This document shows positions 17,392 through 30,834 of a DNA stretch of 64,000 nucleotides, in pieces. Location: contig CAJXJW010000005.1 in the NCBI GenBank assembly GCA_913055625.1, forward strand, positions 62,001-126,000, given 5' to 3'. This stretch comes from an uncultured Pseudomonadota bacterium. Lineage in GTDB: Bacteria; Pseudomonadota; Gammaproteobacteria; Steroidobacterales; Woeseiaceae. The first letter of the stretch is position 1. Each line of letters starts with the position of its first letter. Position numbers and translations under genes: made by a program. The notes under the pieces were generated by a model. That model had not been told where the DNA came from and searched no databases. It saw nothing but the letters and a program-made list of their open reading frames with translations.

Positions 17392-17423
17392 TTGCACCGC
17401 TGGTTCTGCAACCCGTGCGAGGT

Positions 17424-18641
17424 TTACCAGTTCGCCGTCAGCATGACCCACGCCTTCGTCGTGTCGGGGTACGCGGCGTCGTCCGAGTCGAACACGGCGG
17501 CCTTCAGCAGGACTTCGTAGCGATCGCCCAGCTTCCGGCTCGCCGCGACGTCCAGCTCGGAGCCGAAGTCGCCGCTGCCGGACTCGGCGCCGAAATCGTG
17601 CCATCGGGCCTGCCACTTCCACCGGCCGGTCTCGAAGTCTGCGCTGAGCCACGCATCGACGATGCCGGCGTCCGGCGTCGCCAGGAACAGGTCCGCCCAG
17701 CCCTGGAACGCGTGCAGCGTGGCGAGCGGCGTACGGAACGCGGCGCCCGCGCGGCTGTCGTCGCCGCCCAGGGACTCGATGGCGGCGCCGATGCCGAGAG
17801 CCTCGGTGACTTGCCAGCGGATGCCGACGTGGAAATAGTCGGCGTCGTAGGCTACCGGCGCGTCGGCCGCATCGCTCTGGCGGGCGAACTCGGCGTTCCA
17901 CGTCAGCGGCCGGTTATCCGGCTTCAGCGTGCCGCCGGCGCGAACGCCGACCGTCAGGCCCGACGTGGACGGCGTGTCTTCGCCGTCGATGTAGTAGACG
18001 TAGCCGCCGAGGTGCCAGTCCTGGCTCACGTTGTAGTGGACATTTAACAGGTGCGTGTTGCTGCGCTCGTCGCCCGCCGGCACGGTGTCGCCGAAGATCC
18101 GATTCACGTTGGCGACCCACGCATAGTTGACGTCGATGCCGTCGGCCACGTTGGCGAACACGCTGATCGCGTCATAGGTCTGCTCGTTCTGGCGCCAGCC
18201 GACACCGCCGACGAAACGCTGGTTGTCGTACAGGATGCGTTGCCGGCCGAAGCGCAGGCGCGCCCCGCCCTCGTGCTGGTACTCCGCGTACAGCTGGTTC
18301 AGGTCGGCCCCGGTCGGGTCCGCCACGACCGGGTAGGCGCCCTTGTCCGGGCTCGTGCCGGCGCCGCTGTTGTAGTCGTCGACGAGGATGCCGCCCACGT
18401 AGTCGAACTCGCCGAACGCGCGCCATCCCGACCAGGCGCCGGTCGCGTAATTGAAACGCAGGCGCGCGGTGGAGGCGTTCGCGTTTTGGTCGAAGCCGTC
18501 CTGGTCGACGAACTCGTAGCGGTAGCGCACGGAGACCGACGCCTCGCCACCATCGATCGCCGACGCCAGCGACGTGTTGTCGCCGGCATGCGCCCCCGCC
18601 GCGAGGGCGAGGGCTGCCGGCAGGAAGAGACGGGCCTGCAT
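17424..18641 (-). CDS. Outer-membrane beta-barrel porin, AlgE-like (alginate_exp) fold
   Basis: 405 residues with a signal peptide (MQARLFLPAALALAAGAHAG). The mature protein shows alternating strands and a C-terminal aromatic residue (VMLTANW), as in outer-membrane barrels. ASVSVRYRYEFVDQDGF, RLRFGRQRILYDNQRFVG and YHGR-like patterns match the alginate_exp/OprE-like porin group, which covers many anaerobic porins besides alginate exporters. It lies 9 bases after nirS in the same direction, so it is probably part of the nitrite-respiration operon, perhaps as a nitrite or nitrate porin. The substrate is inferred from position only. Confidence 0.72.
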   Translation of the reverse strand: MQARLFLPAALALAAGAHAGDNTSLASAIDGGEASVSVRYRYEFVDQDGFDQNANASTARLRFNYATGAWSGWRAFGEFDYVGGILVDDYNSGAGTSPDKGAYPVVADPTGADLNQLYAEYQHEGGARLRFGRQRILYDNQRFVGGVGWRQNEQTYDAISVFANVADGIDVNYAWVANVNRIFGDTVPAGDERSNTHLLNVHYNVSQDWHLGGYVYYIDGEDTPSTSGLTVGVRAGGTLKPDNRPLTWNAEFARQSDAADAPVAYDADYFHVGIRWQVTEALGIGAAIESLGGDDSRAGAAFRTPLATLHAFQGWADLFLATPDAGIVDAWLSADFETGRWKWQARWHDFGAESGSGDFGSELDVAASRKLGDRYEVLLKAAVFDSDDAAYPDTTKAWVMLTANW

Positions 18642-18650
18642 GTTCGTCTC

Positions 18651-23029
<4,379 letters not shown>

Positions 23030-23088
23030 CGGTCGTACCGGGTCTCGTTTGCCTGGTTCGACTATAGGCCGCCCCGACGCCCGGCCGA

Positions 23089-23102
23089 TTGACCTGGATC
23101 AA
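23089..23102. promoter_or_regulatory. FNR-box-like site upstream of the heme-type receptor
   Basis: TTGACCTGGATCAA, one base from the consensus TTGAT-N4-ATCAA, centred about 66 bases before the receptor ATG. It would place receptor, nirS and porin under anaerobic control as one transcript. Confidence 0.75.
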
Positions 23103-23129
23103 GTGGGACGCAGACTCCGCGAGCGATCG

Positions 23130-23609
23130 CTAGCCGAGTGGCAGCGCGGTGTCCGCCTTGATTTCCTTGAGCACGATGTTCGACCGGACCTGTGACACGC
23201 CGGGCAGCCTGAAGATGAAGCTGTCCAGGAATTCGTTGTAGGCATCGATGTCGCGAACGACGACGCGCAGGTGAAAATCCGCCTCGCCGCTGGTCGCGAA
23301 GCATTCGAGCACTTCGGGGTGGCGCAGGACTTCGCGGATGAACTGGTCGACGTTCTTTCGCTCGTGCCGCGCCAGCGAGACGTGCACCATCGAGGACAGG
23401 CCGAAACCGGCCTTGCGAGCGTTGACGATCGCGGCGTAGCGATCGATCACACCGCTCTCTTCCAGCGCCTTGACGCGCCGCCAGCAGGCCGACGTGGACA
23501 GGCCCACCGCGTCGGCCAGCTCCTGGGTCGTCATGCGGCCGTTCTGCTGCAGCAGGGCGAGGATGCGCCGGTCCGGGTCGGACAGCGCCGTCGTGGGATT
23601 CGGGACCAT
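23130..23609 (-). CDS. Lrp/AsnC-family regulator
   Basis: 159 residues. N-terminal HTH: LSDPDRRILALLQQNGRMTT, then LADAVGLSTSACWRRVKALE. The C-terminal RAM (ligand-binding, alpha-beta) domain has MVHVSLARHE, VLECFATSGEADFHLRVVV and LPGVSQVRSNIVLKEIK. Such proteins sense amino acids and usually regulate a divergent neighbour. Here the divergent gene is an indolepyruvate ferredoxin oxidoreductase, suggesting an aromatic or branched-chain amino-acid signal. The 135-base intergenic region is AT-rich, as Lrp-type sites often are. Confidence 0.9.
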   Translation of the reverse strand: MVPNPTTALSDPDRRILALLQQNGRMTTQELADAVGLSTSACWRRVKALEESGVIDRYAAIVNARKAGFGLSSMVHVSLARHERKNVDQFIREVLRHPEVLECFATSGEADFHLRVVVRDIDAYNEFLDSFIFRLPGVSQVRSNIVLKEIKADTALPLG

Positions 23610-23744
23610 TTGGTAATTTTACCCGATTCTTGACCGATATTCGAAATTTTCTTTCCTTGCAGGATCCCCCGTTGAAACAGCTGGAAACCTATTTCGGCGA
23701 AAATCTGTCACACTGGAAACCTTTCGCCGCCGGAGGAGCCCGCC

Positions 23745-26700
23745 GTGGCCACGCCCGCCCGCCCGATGCCCCGCTTCCCGCTGGACAACTACGAACTCGA
23801 CGACCGCTACCGCCGCGAAGCCGGCCGCGTCTTCCTGACCGGAACGCAGGCGCTGGTGCGCATCGCGCTGATGCAGCGCACGCTCGACCGCGCGGCGGGG
23901 CTGAACACGGCCGGCTTCATTTCCGGTTATCGCGGCTCGCCGCTCGGCGCGGTCGACCAGGAACTGTGGCGGGCGAAGCGCTTTCTCGCCGAAAGCGACA
24001 TCACGTTCCTGCCCGCGGTCAACGAGGACCTCGCGGCCACGGCGCTGCTCGGCACGCAGCAGGTCGAGACGGACCCGGAGCGCACTGTGGATGGCGTGTT
24101 CGGCATCTGGTACGGCAAGGGCCCCGGCGTCGATCGCGCCGGCGATGCACTGAAGCACGGCAACGCCTACGGCTCCTCGCCGCGCGGCGGCGTGCTCGTC
24201 GTGGCCGGCGACGACCACGGCTGCGTGTCATCGTCGATGCCGCACCAGTCCGACGTCGCGTTCCTGACGTTCATGATGCCGCACCTGAACCCGGCCAGCG
24301 TCGCGGAGTACCTCGAGTTCGGCCTGTACGGCTTTGCGCTGTCGCGCTTTTCCGGCATGTGGGTCGGGTTCAAGGCGATCTCCGAGACCGTCGAGTCGGC
24401 GATGTCCGTGCCATTGCCGTCCTACCCCGAGTTCGCTCCGCCCAACTACACGCCGCCGCCAACCGGGCTGCACTACCGCTGGCCGGACTTCCCGGGACCG
24501 CAGATCGAGGAGCGCCTCGAGGCGAAGAAAGCGGCGACGCTCGCGTTCGCCGCGGCCAACCCGATCGACCGGAAGATCTTTGACAATCCCGACGCACGCT
24601 ACGGCATCGTCACGACCGGCAAGGGGCACCTCGACCTGATGGAAGCGCTGCGGCTGCTCGGCATCGACCGCAAGGCGGCCGCGCGCATCGGCCTCGACGT
24701 GTACAAGGTCGGCATGGTGTGGCCACTCGCACACGACGGCGCACTGGAGTTCGTGAAGAACAAGCACGAGGTGCTGGTCGTCGAGGAGAAGCGCGGCATC
24801 ATCGAGAGCCAGTTCAAGGAATACTTCTACGACTACCCGGGCCGCAAGCCACAGCGCATGGTCGGCAAAGCCGACGAGAACGGCGAGCGGCTCGTGCCCT
24901 GGGTCGGCGAACTCTCGCCGATCCAGCTCGCGGGCATCGTCGCACGGCGTCTCGATGCCGAGTTCGGTGGGCTGAACCTCACGGCGCGCGCCGACGCGCT
25001 GCAGCGCGACCGCAGCAACGTCATCGACATCAAGGGCGCGACGCGCATGCCGTATTTCTGCTCCGGCTGCCCGCACAACACGTCGACGAAAGTGCCCGAG
25101 GGTTCGCATGCGCTCGCCGGCATCGGCTGCCACTTCATGGCGAACTGGATGGACCGCGACACGGACGGCCTGATCCAGATGGGCGGCGAAGGCGTGAACT
25201 GGGTATCGCGCTCGACGTTCAACGGCGACCGGCACGTGTTCCAGAACCTGGGCGACGGCACGTTCTATCACTCGGGCTCCGTCGCGATCCGCCAGGCCGT
25301 CGCCGCCGGTACGAACATCACCTACAAGATCCTGTTCAACGACGCTGTCGCGATGACCGGCGGGCAACCGGTCGACGGCCCGATCTCCGTACCGTCGATC
25401 GCGCACTCGGTGCGCGCCGAGGGCGTGGAGCGCATCGCGCTCGTGTCCGACGACCCGGACCAGTTCGACCTCGCGGACTTCCCGCGCGGCACGACGCTCG
25501 CGCACCGGCGCGAGATGGACGCGATCCAGCGCGAGCTGCGTGACATCCCGGGTGTCACGGTACTGATCTACGCGCAGACCTGCGCGACGGAGAAGCGGCG
25601 CCGGCGCAAGCGCGGCCTGATGGAAGACCCGAACAAGGTCGTCGTCATCAACGACCTCGTCTGCGAAGGCTGCGGCGACTGCTCGGTCGAGTCGAACTGC
25701 CTGTCGGTGATCCCGAAGGAAACGCCGTTTGGCCGAAAACGCCAGATCGACCAGAACAACTGCAACAAGGATTACTCCTGCCTGAACGGCTTCTGCCCGA
25801 GCTTCGTCACCGTCGAGGGCGGCGAAAAGCCCGCGGCGTCCGGCGCTGCCAGCGAGCCGGACCTCGCCGGCATCGCCGCACCGGAGCCGGAACCCATCGA
25901 CGGCTGTCACGACCTGCTCGTCACCGGCGTCGGCGGCACGGGCGTGATCACGGTCGGCGCGCTGATCACGATGGCCGCGCACCTCGAGGGCAAGGGCGCA
26001 AGCGTGCTCGACTTCATGGGCTTCGCGCAGAAATTCGGGCCGGTGCTGAGTTACCTCCGCCTCGCCGAGGACCCCGCGGGGATCAACCAGGTGCGCATCG
26101 AGGCCGGCCGCGCCGACGCGCTAATCGGCTGCGACCTGGTCGTGAGCTCATCGCCGAAGGCGTCGCGCACCTACGACGCGAACCTGACCCGCGCGGTACT
26201 CAACACCGCAGAGATGGCAACCGGCGACTTCGTGCGTCACCGGGATGCGAGCCTGAACGCGCCCGCGCGCGTCGATGCCATTCGAAAACACGTTGCGACC
26301 CTGGATGCGATCGACGCGAACGCGCTCGCCCGGCAGCTGATGGGCGACACGATCTACGCGAACGTCCTGTTGCTGGGCGCGGCCTTCCAGCACGGGCTCG
26401 TCCCGGTCTCGGAACCGGCACTGCTGCGCGCGATCGAGCTGAACGGCGTGAAGGTCGACGAGAACAAGCGCGCATTCGCCTGGGGACGCATCGCCGCGGC
26501 GGCGCCGGACCGGCTGCCGTCGGCCGGAAACCCAAGGGCCGCCGAAGAGGAACCGCTGGACGCGGTCATCGAGCGCCGCGCCGGGTTCCTCATCGACTAC
26601 CAGGACGCGGCGCTGGCCGAACGCTACCGGGCGCTGGTCGACGAGGTCCGCGCGACCGGCGACGACGAACTCGCCCGAACCGTGGCACAGGCCTACTTCC

Positions 26701-27185
26701 GGCTGCTGGCCTACAAGGACGAGTACGAAGTCGCGCGCCTGCACGCGCGCTCCGGCTTCATCGAGAAGCTGCGCGCCGACTACGGGCCGCGCGCGCGCAT
26801 TCGCTTTCACCTGGCGCCGCCGGTGCTGAACGGAAAGCGCGACGCGCGCGGCCGGCCGCTGAAGAAGACGTTCGGTGCCTGGATGCTGCCGGTGTTCCGC
26901 ACGCTGGCCGCGATGCGGCGCCTGCGCGGCGGCCCGTTCGACGTCTTCGGCTACACGGCCGAGCGACGGATGGAGCGGCAGCTCATCGTTGAGTTCGAAG
27001 AGACGATTGCGGCACTGTTGCCGCACGTGGCCGACCTAGCGCCCGAGGCAGCCGTCGCCGTCGTCACGCCGTACCTCGACATTCGCGGCTACGGGCCGGT
27101 CAAGGAAGCTGCAGTGCAGAACGCGCGGGTGCAGGTGGCAACGCGACTGCGGGACGTGCGACGATCGCTGGATGCCGCCGCCTGA
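23745..27185 (+). CDS. Fused indolepyruvate ferredoxin oxidoreductase (2-oxoacid oxidoreductase)
   Basis: 1146 residues from a GTG at 23745 with a GGAGGAG ribosome site. Single-chain type with thiamine-diphosphate domains in the first two thirds (SGYRGSPLGAVDQELW, FCSGCPHNTST, GEGVNWVSRS) and a POR-gamma-like domain from about 720 (TGVGGTGVITVGALI). A cysteine cluster around 635-690 (VCEGCGDCSVESNC, NCNKDYSC, GFCPSF) can hold Fe-S centres. The family oxidatively decarboxylates aryl-pyruvates from aromatic amino acids to aryl-acetyl-CoA. Phenylpyruvate would give phenylacetyl-CoA, the substrate of the paa genes 20 kb away. It is divergent from an Lrp gene and overlaps the next gene by 14 bases. 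Confidence 0.9.
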   Translation: MATPARPMPRFPLDNYELDDRYRREAGRVFLTGTQALVRIALMQRTLDRAAGLNTAGFISGYRGSPLGAVDQELWRAKRFLAESDITFLPAVNEDLAATALLGTQQVETDPERTVDGVFGIWYGKGPGVDRAGDALKHGNAYGSSPRGGVLVVAGDDHGCVSSSMPHQSDVAFLTFMMPHLNPASVAEYLEFGLYGFALSRFSGMWVGFKAISETVESAMSVPLPSYPEFAPPNYTPPPTGLHYRWPDFPGPQIEERLEAKKAATLAFAAANPIDRKIFDNPDARYGIVTTGKGHLDLMEALRLLGIDRKAAARIGLDVYKVGMVWPLAHDGALEFVKNKHEVLVVEEKRGIIESQFKEYFYDYPGRKPQRMVGKADENGERLVPWVGELSPIQLAGIVARRLDAEFGGLNLTARADALQRDRSNVIDIKGATRMPYFCSGCPHNTSTKVPEGSHALAGIGCHFMANWMDRDTDGLIQMGGEGVNWVSRSTFNGDRHVFQNLGDGTFYHSGSVAIRQAVAAGTNITYKILFNDAVAMTGGQPVDGPISVPSIAHSVRAEGVERIALVSDDPDQFDLADFPRGTTLAHRREMDAIQRELRDIPGVTVLIYAQTCATEKRRRRKRGLMEDPNKVVVINDLVCEGCGDCSVESNCLSVIPKETPFGRKRQIDQNNCNKDYSCLNGFCPSFVTVEGGEKPAASGAASEPDLAGIAAPEPEPIDGCHDLLVTGVGGTGVITVGALITMAAHLEGKGASVLDFMGFAQKFGPVLSYLRLAEDPAGINQVRIEAGRADALIGCDLVVSSSPKASRTYDANLTRAVLNTAEMATGDFVRHRDASLNAPARVDAIRKHVATLDAIDANALARQLMGDTIYANVLLLGAAFQHGLVPVSEPALLRAIELNGVKVDENKRAFAWGRIAAAAPDRLPSAGNPRAAEEEPLDAVIERRAGFLIDYQDAALAERYRALVDEVRATGDDELARTVAQAYFRLLAYKDEYEVARLHARSGFIEKLRADYGPRARIRFHLAPPVLNGKRDARGRPLKKTFGAWMLPVFRTLAAMRRLRGGPFDVFGYTAERRMERQLIVEFEETIAALLPHVADLAPEAAVAVVTPYLDIRGYGPVKEAAVQNARVQVATRLRDVRRSLDAAA

Positions 27186-28200
27186 CGTCAGATACGCGTT
27201 CGACGAGCGCCCGACCGACGGCGCCACGCAGACGGTCGCCGACGGCATCCGCTGGCTGCGCATGCCGCTGCCGTTTGCCCTGAATCACATCAACCTGTGG
27301 CTCCTGCGCGATGCCGGCGGCTGGGCGATCGTCGACACCGGGCTCGGTGACGACGCGAGCCGGAAACACTGGGAAGCGCTGCTCTCGTCCGACGACCTCG
27401 TGGATCCGCTGACCCGTGTCCTCGTCACGCACATGCACCCGGACCACGTTGGCGGCGCCGGCTACCTCGCGCGTCGTTTCGGCATCGACCTGTGGATGGC
27501 GCGCGAGGAGTACCTGCTGTGCCGCGTGCTGGTGGCCGACACCGGCCGCGACGCGCCGGACGAAGGCGTGGCGTTCTACCGCGCGGCCGGCTATCCCGAG
27601 GAGGCGTTGGCACGGTACCGGCGCATGTTCGGTTTTTTCGGGCGCTACGTCACGCCGCTGCCGGAGACCTACCACCGCCTTGCGGATCGCCAGATCGTGA
27701 CGATCGGCGGATCGCGCTGGGAAATCGTTGTCGGGCGCGGTCATTCACCGGAGCACGCCTGCCTGTTCGACGCCGACCGCAACGTGATCATCGGCGGCGA
27801 CATGCTGTTGCCGGCGATCAGTGCCAATGTGAGCGTCTACCCGACCGAGCCGCGCGCGAACCCGCTTCACGAATGGCTCGAATCTCTCGCGGCGATCCGC
27901 GGGCGGATTCCGGCCGACGTGTTGGTGCTGCCGGCGCACGGCAAGCCGTACTACGGCGCACACGCGCGAATCGACGCGATGATCGCCGAGCACCGGTCGC
28001 GCCTCGATGCGTTGCTCGAGTTCTGCGCCGAACCACGGCGGGCCGTCGACGTCTTCCCGGCGCTTTACCGCCGCGACGTCAACAAGGACAATCTGATGTT
28101 CGCCACGGGTGAAGCCCTCGCGCACCTCAACTACCTGGTGGACGAATCCCTGCTGCGCGTCGAACGCGACGACGGCATCGACTGGTACCGACGTACGTAG
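27172..28200 (+). CDS. Metallo-beta-lactamase-fold hydrolase
   Basis: 342 residues. The zinc-binding motif HMHPDH is at residues 87-92 (VLVTHMHPDHVGG), with further ligands in GRGHSPEHACLF, IIGGDMLL and PAHGKPYYG. The long C-terminal helical part fits the group often annotated as MBL-fold hydrolases acting on acyl or thioester substrates. The start lies 14 bases inside the end of the oxidoreductase gene, so the two are coupled, and ggt follows after 5 bases. A thioesterase-like role on the CoA product is possible but unproven. Confidence 0.88.
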   Translation: MPPPDVRYAFDERPTDGATQTVADGIRWLRMPLPFALNHINLWLLRDAGGWAIVDTGLGDDASRKHWEALLSSDDLVDPLTRVLVTHMHPDHVGGAGYLARRFGIDLWMAREEYLLCRVLVADTGRDAPDEGVAFYRAAGYPEEALARYRRMFGFFGRYVTPLPETYHRLADRQIVTIGGSRWEIVVGRGHSPEHACLFDADRNVIIGGDMLLPAISANVSVYPTEPRANPLHEWLESLAAIRGRIPADVLVLPAHGKPYYGAHARIDAMIAEHRSRLDALLEFCAEPRRAVDVFPALYRRDVNKDNLMFATGEALAHLNYLVDESLLRVERDDGIDWYRRT

Positions 28201-28205
28201 ACCTC

Positions 28206-29987
28206 ATGAATCGACTGATCGCCACTTTTCGAACGCGGCTCGCGCCGTTTTCCCTTTCACTGGTGCTGCTGGCCGCCGCTGCCTGCCAGAAGGCGCCGCC
28301 GGCCGATCCGGCTGCGCCACCGCCCGCGCCTGCCGCTCCAGCGTCGACCGGCGGCACCGCGGCCATCGCCATTCCCGACCGTGACAGCGCCGCCGTCGCC
28401 GCCGACATCCTCGAGGCCGGCGGCAACGCCGTCGACGCGGCCGTCGCGGTCGGCTTCTCGCTGGCCGTCACGGAGCCCGAGGCCGGCAACATCGGTGGCG
28501 GCGGATTCATGCTCTTCTACCTCGACGGCGTCCCGTATTTCCTCGACTACCGCGAGACGGCGCCGCTCGCTGCGCACCGCGACATGTACCTCGACGAGAA
28601 CGGCGAGGTCATCGATGGCGCGAGCACGACCGGGCACCTCGCCGTCGGTGTGCCGGGCTCGGTCGCCGGCCTGTGGGCTGCGCACCAGCGCTTCGGCACG
28701 CTGCCGTGGAAGGACGTCGTGATGCCGGCCGTGCGCCTTGCGCGTGACGGCTTCGTCGTGCACCCGCGGCTCGCGGCCAATCTTGCGAGCGGCGTCAAAG
28801 AGTACGAGGGCCGGACAAACTTCGCCGACTACTTCGGTGGCGTCGCCGAAGGCGACGTCCTGCGGCAGCCCGAACTCGCCGACACGTTGCAGCGCATTGC
28901 GGAAGACGGACCGGCCGGCTTTTACGACGGCGAAACCGCGGACCTGGTCGTCGCGGAAATGCAGCGCGGCGGCGGTCTGATCCGCCACGAGGATCTCGCG
29001 CGTTACTCCGCCGTCTGGCGCGAGCCGCTGGCCGCCGACTGGCGCCAGTACGAGGTATTCTCCGCGCCGCCACCGAGCTCCGGCGGCTTCGCCGTGATCC
29101 AGCTTCTGAAGATCCGTGACCTGCTCGCACACGAATTCGAGGGGCTCGCGCACAATTCGCCGCAATACGTGCACCTGGTCGCCGAAATCGAGAAGCGCGT
29201 GTTCGCGGACCGCGCCGAATATCTCGGGGACGCCGACTACGTGGACGTTCCGCTGGGCCGCCTGCTTGGCGACGAGTACCTGGCGCAGCGCGCGCGGGAA
29301 ATCAGCATCGACGCAATCTCCCGGCTCGAGGACGTGCAACCCGGCCTGGAGTCGATGGAAACCACGCACTACTCCATCGTCGACTATGACGGCAATGCCG
29401 TGTCCACGACGACCACGCTGAACCTGTCGTTCGGCAGTGGCGTCGTCGTCACCGGCGCGGGCTTCCTGCTGAACGACGAGATGGACGACTTCAGCGTCAA
29501 GCCGGGCGTCCCGAACGCCTATGGCGTCGTGGGCAGCACCGCGAACGAGATCCAGCCCGGCAAACGCATGCTGTCGTCGATGTCGCCGACGATCCTGACC
29601 CGTGACGGCAAGGTCGACTTCGTCGTCGGCACGCCGGGCGGATCGACGATCTTCACGACGGTCTTCCAGATGATCGTCAACAACTACGACTACGGCATGA
29701 ATGCGGAGGCCAGCGCTGGCGCGTCACGCTTCCACCACCAGCTCCTGCCGCCGGACGTCATTACGTACAGTCCGAGCGTGCCGTTGCCGCAGGAAACCAT
29801 TTCTCAGCTCGGGGAGCGCGGCTACAGGGTCGTGCCGCACCCTTATGACTACGGCGACGTGCAGACGATCCGCCGCACGCCGGAGGGCTGGGATGCCGGA
29901 GCGGATCCGCGCAAGCGCGGCGAGGCGCGTGTGCTCACGCGCGGGTCGGAAGCTCAGTGGGAGGCGGAGGCCGGCACGGGACGGTGA
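28206..29987 (+). CDS. ggt: Gamma-glutamyltransferase (lipoprotein)
   Basis: 593 residues. Lipoprotein signal with lipobox LAAAAC (Cys27), then a Pro/Ala-rich linker, so the enzyme is probably membrane-anchored outside the cytoplasm. The Ntn-hydrolase body has AGGNAVDAAVAVGF, GGGGFMLFY and the autoprocessing site ETTHYSIVD, where Thr386 would become the N-terminal nucleophile of the small subunit. The substrate-binding SSMSPTIL and GTPGGSTIFTTVFQ follow. It transfers or hydrolyses gamma-glutamyl groups, for example from glutathione. It is third in the operon with the oxidoreductase and the MBL hydrolase. Confidence 0.93.
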   Translation: MNRLIATFRTRLAPFSLSLVLLAAAACQKAPPADPAAPPPAPAAPASTGGTAAIAIPDRDSAAVAADILEAGGNAVDAAVAVGFSLAVTEPEAGNIGGGGFMLFYLDGVPYFLDYRETAPLAAHRDMYLDENGEVIDGASTTGHLAVGVPGSVAGLWAAHQRFGTLPWKDVVMPAVRLARDGFVVHPRLAANLASGVKEYEGRTNFADYFGGVAEGDVLRQPELADTLQRIAEDGPAGFYDGETADLVVAEMQRGGGLIRHEDLARYSAVWREPLAADWRQYEVFSAPPPSSGGFAVIQLLKIRDLLAHEFEGLAHNSPQYVHLVAEIEKRVFADRAEYLGDADYVDVPLGRLLGDEYLAQRAREISIDAISRLEDVQPGLESMETTHYSIVDYDGNAVSTTTTLNLSFGSGVVVTGAGFLLNDEMDDFSVKPGVPNAYGVVGSTANEIQPGKRMLSSMSPTILTRDGKVDFVVGTPGGSTIFTTVFQMIVNNYDYGMNAEASAGASRFHHQLLPPDVITYSPSVPLPQETISQLGERGYRVVPHPYDYGDVQTIRRTPEGWDAGADPRKRGEARVLTRGSEAQWEAEAGTGR

Positions 29988-30069
29988 ATCCACTTGCCCG
30001 GCCCCGGGACACGGACCAAGCGGCGCGCGACGGGTGCCGCGCCACCACTCGGCCGCTGTGGCCGCCGGA

Positions 30070-30405
30070 TCAGACCGTCTGGTCGTCCGTCGCTGCGCCG
30101 GGCGCGCACTCGGCAACGCTCTTCATGCCGTTCGAGCAGCCGGACTCTGACTCGTAGGACTGGCTTGTGCCGATCACCTGGCCGTTGGTGGACTTCAGGC
30201 TGAAACTGTACTTCCCGGACGAGGATTGCTTGGTGACGAAATTGTCGGGCTTCTGGGAATTCTTCTTCACCGACTCGATGCCGTTCAGGCAGCTGGCCTT
30301 GGCGCTGTAACCTTCGCTCCCGAGAATGTTCTGGCCGTTTGCCGCTTTCAGTCGAAAGCGAAACTCGCCGGCCTTATCCTTGTAAACCTCAAATTTTCCT
30401 GGCAT
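30070..30405 (-). CDS. YegP-like DUF1508 protein
   Basis: 111 residues made of two tandem DUF1508 repeats: KFEVYKDKAGEFRFRLKAANG and SGKYSFSLKSTNGQVIGTSQ, each followed by a G-Y/S...C-NGI/M-SVK helix. Cytoplasmic and stress-associated in enterobacteria; molecular role unknown. It follows the dodecin gene on the same strand after 43 bases and may be cotranscribed. Confidence 0.88.
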   Translation of the reverse strand: MPGKFEVYKDKAGEFRFRLKAANGQNILGSEGYSAKASCLNGIESVKKNSQKPDNFVTKQSSSGKYSFSLKSTNGQVIGTSQSYESESGCSNGMKSVAECAPGAATDDQTV

Positions 30406-30448
30406 GTCGTGCTCCTTGGTTCAGTTGTTAGGCAGGTTCGCCCTGTCT

Positions 30449-30649
30449 TCACTTGACAATGAACGTCACTTTCATGTCAACCCGGTATTCCTTCACGGCG
30501 CCGTTCTTGACGACGACCTTCTGCTCCTTGATCCACGCACCCTCGATATTGTCGACGGTCTCGGCGGTCTTCGCGATTCCCTTCTTGATTGCATCTTCGA
30601 AACTCTTGCTCGAAGCTGAGCTGATCTCGACAATCTTTGCAACACTCAT
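30449..30649 (-). CDS. Dodecin
   Basis: 66 residues, the usual size. KIVEISSASSKSFEDAIKKG, then ETVDNIEGAWIKEQKVVVKNG and the final strand YRVDMKVTFIV match dodecins, small proteins that form hollow dodecamers storing riboflavin or FMN (sometimes CoA). The Trp in GAWIKEQ is the flavin-stacking residue. It is divergent from the ompA-like gene with 185 bases between them. Confidence 0.92.
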   Translation of the reverse strand: MSVAKIVEISSASSKSFEDAIKKGIAKTAETVDNIEGAWIKEQKVVVKNGAVKEYRVDMKVTFIVK

Positions 30650-30834
30650 GACTAACTCCTTATTTTATCAAGTGTAAAACATTGTTTTGGCCCCGCCGGA
30701 CGGCGTATCCAACAACACTGCAACCGGACTCTCCGAGTGTCAATCGCAAAACGTCCACTGTACAATTCGGCGGATTCAACACGAATGTGCCGGCCCGCAA
30801 ACAGACGGGCCGAACAACTATCGGAGCAAACAAC

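Noticed and set aside
17424..18641. Taking the AlgE-like porin as an alginate exporter
   Set aside because: It is cotranscribed with nirS, far from the alginate genes, and no alginate synthesis genes are present.
24228..25982. A 584-codon minus-strand frame
   Set aside because: Lies wholly opposite the indolepyruvate oxidoreductase gene, whose frame is well supported.
30682..30834. Upstream extension of the ompA-like frame
   Set aside because: The extension is unlike any OmpA and would bury the signal peptide that starts at 30835.
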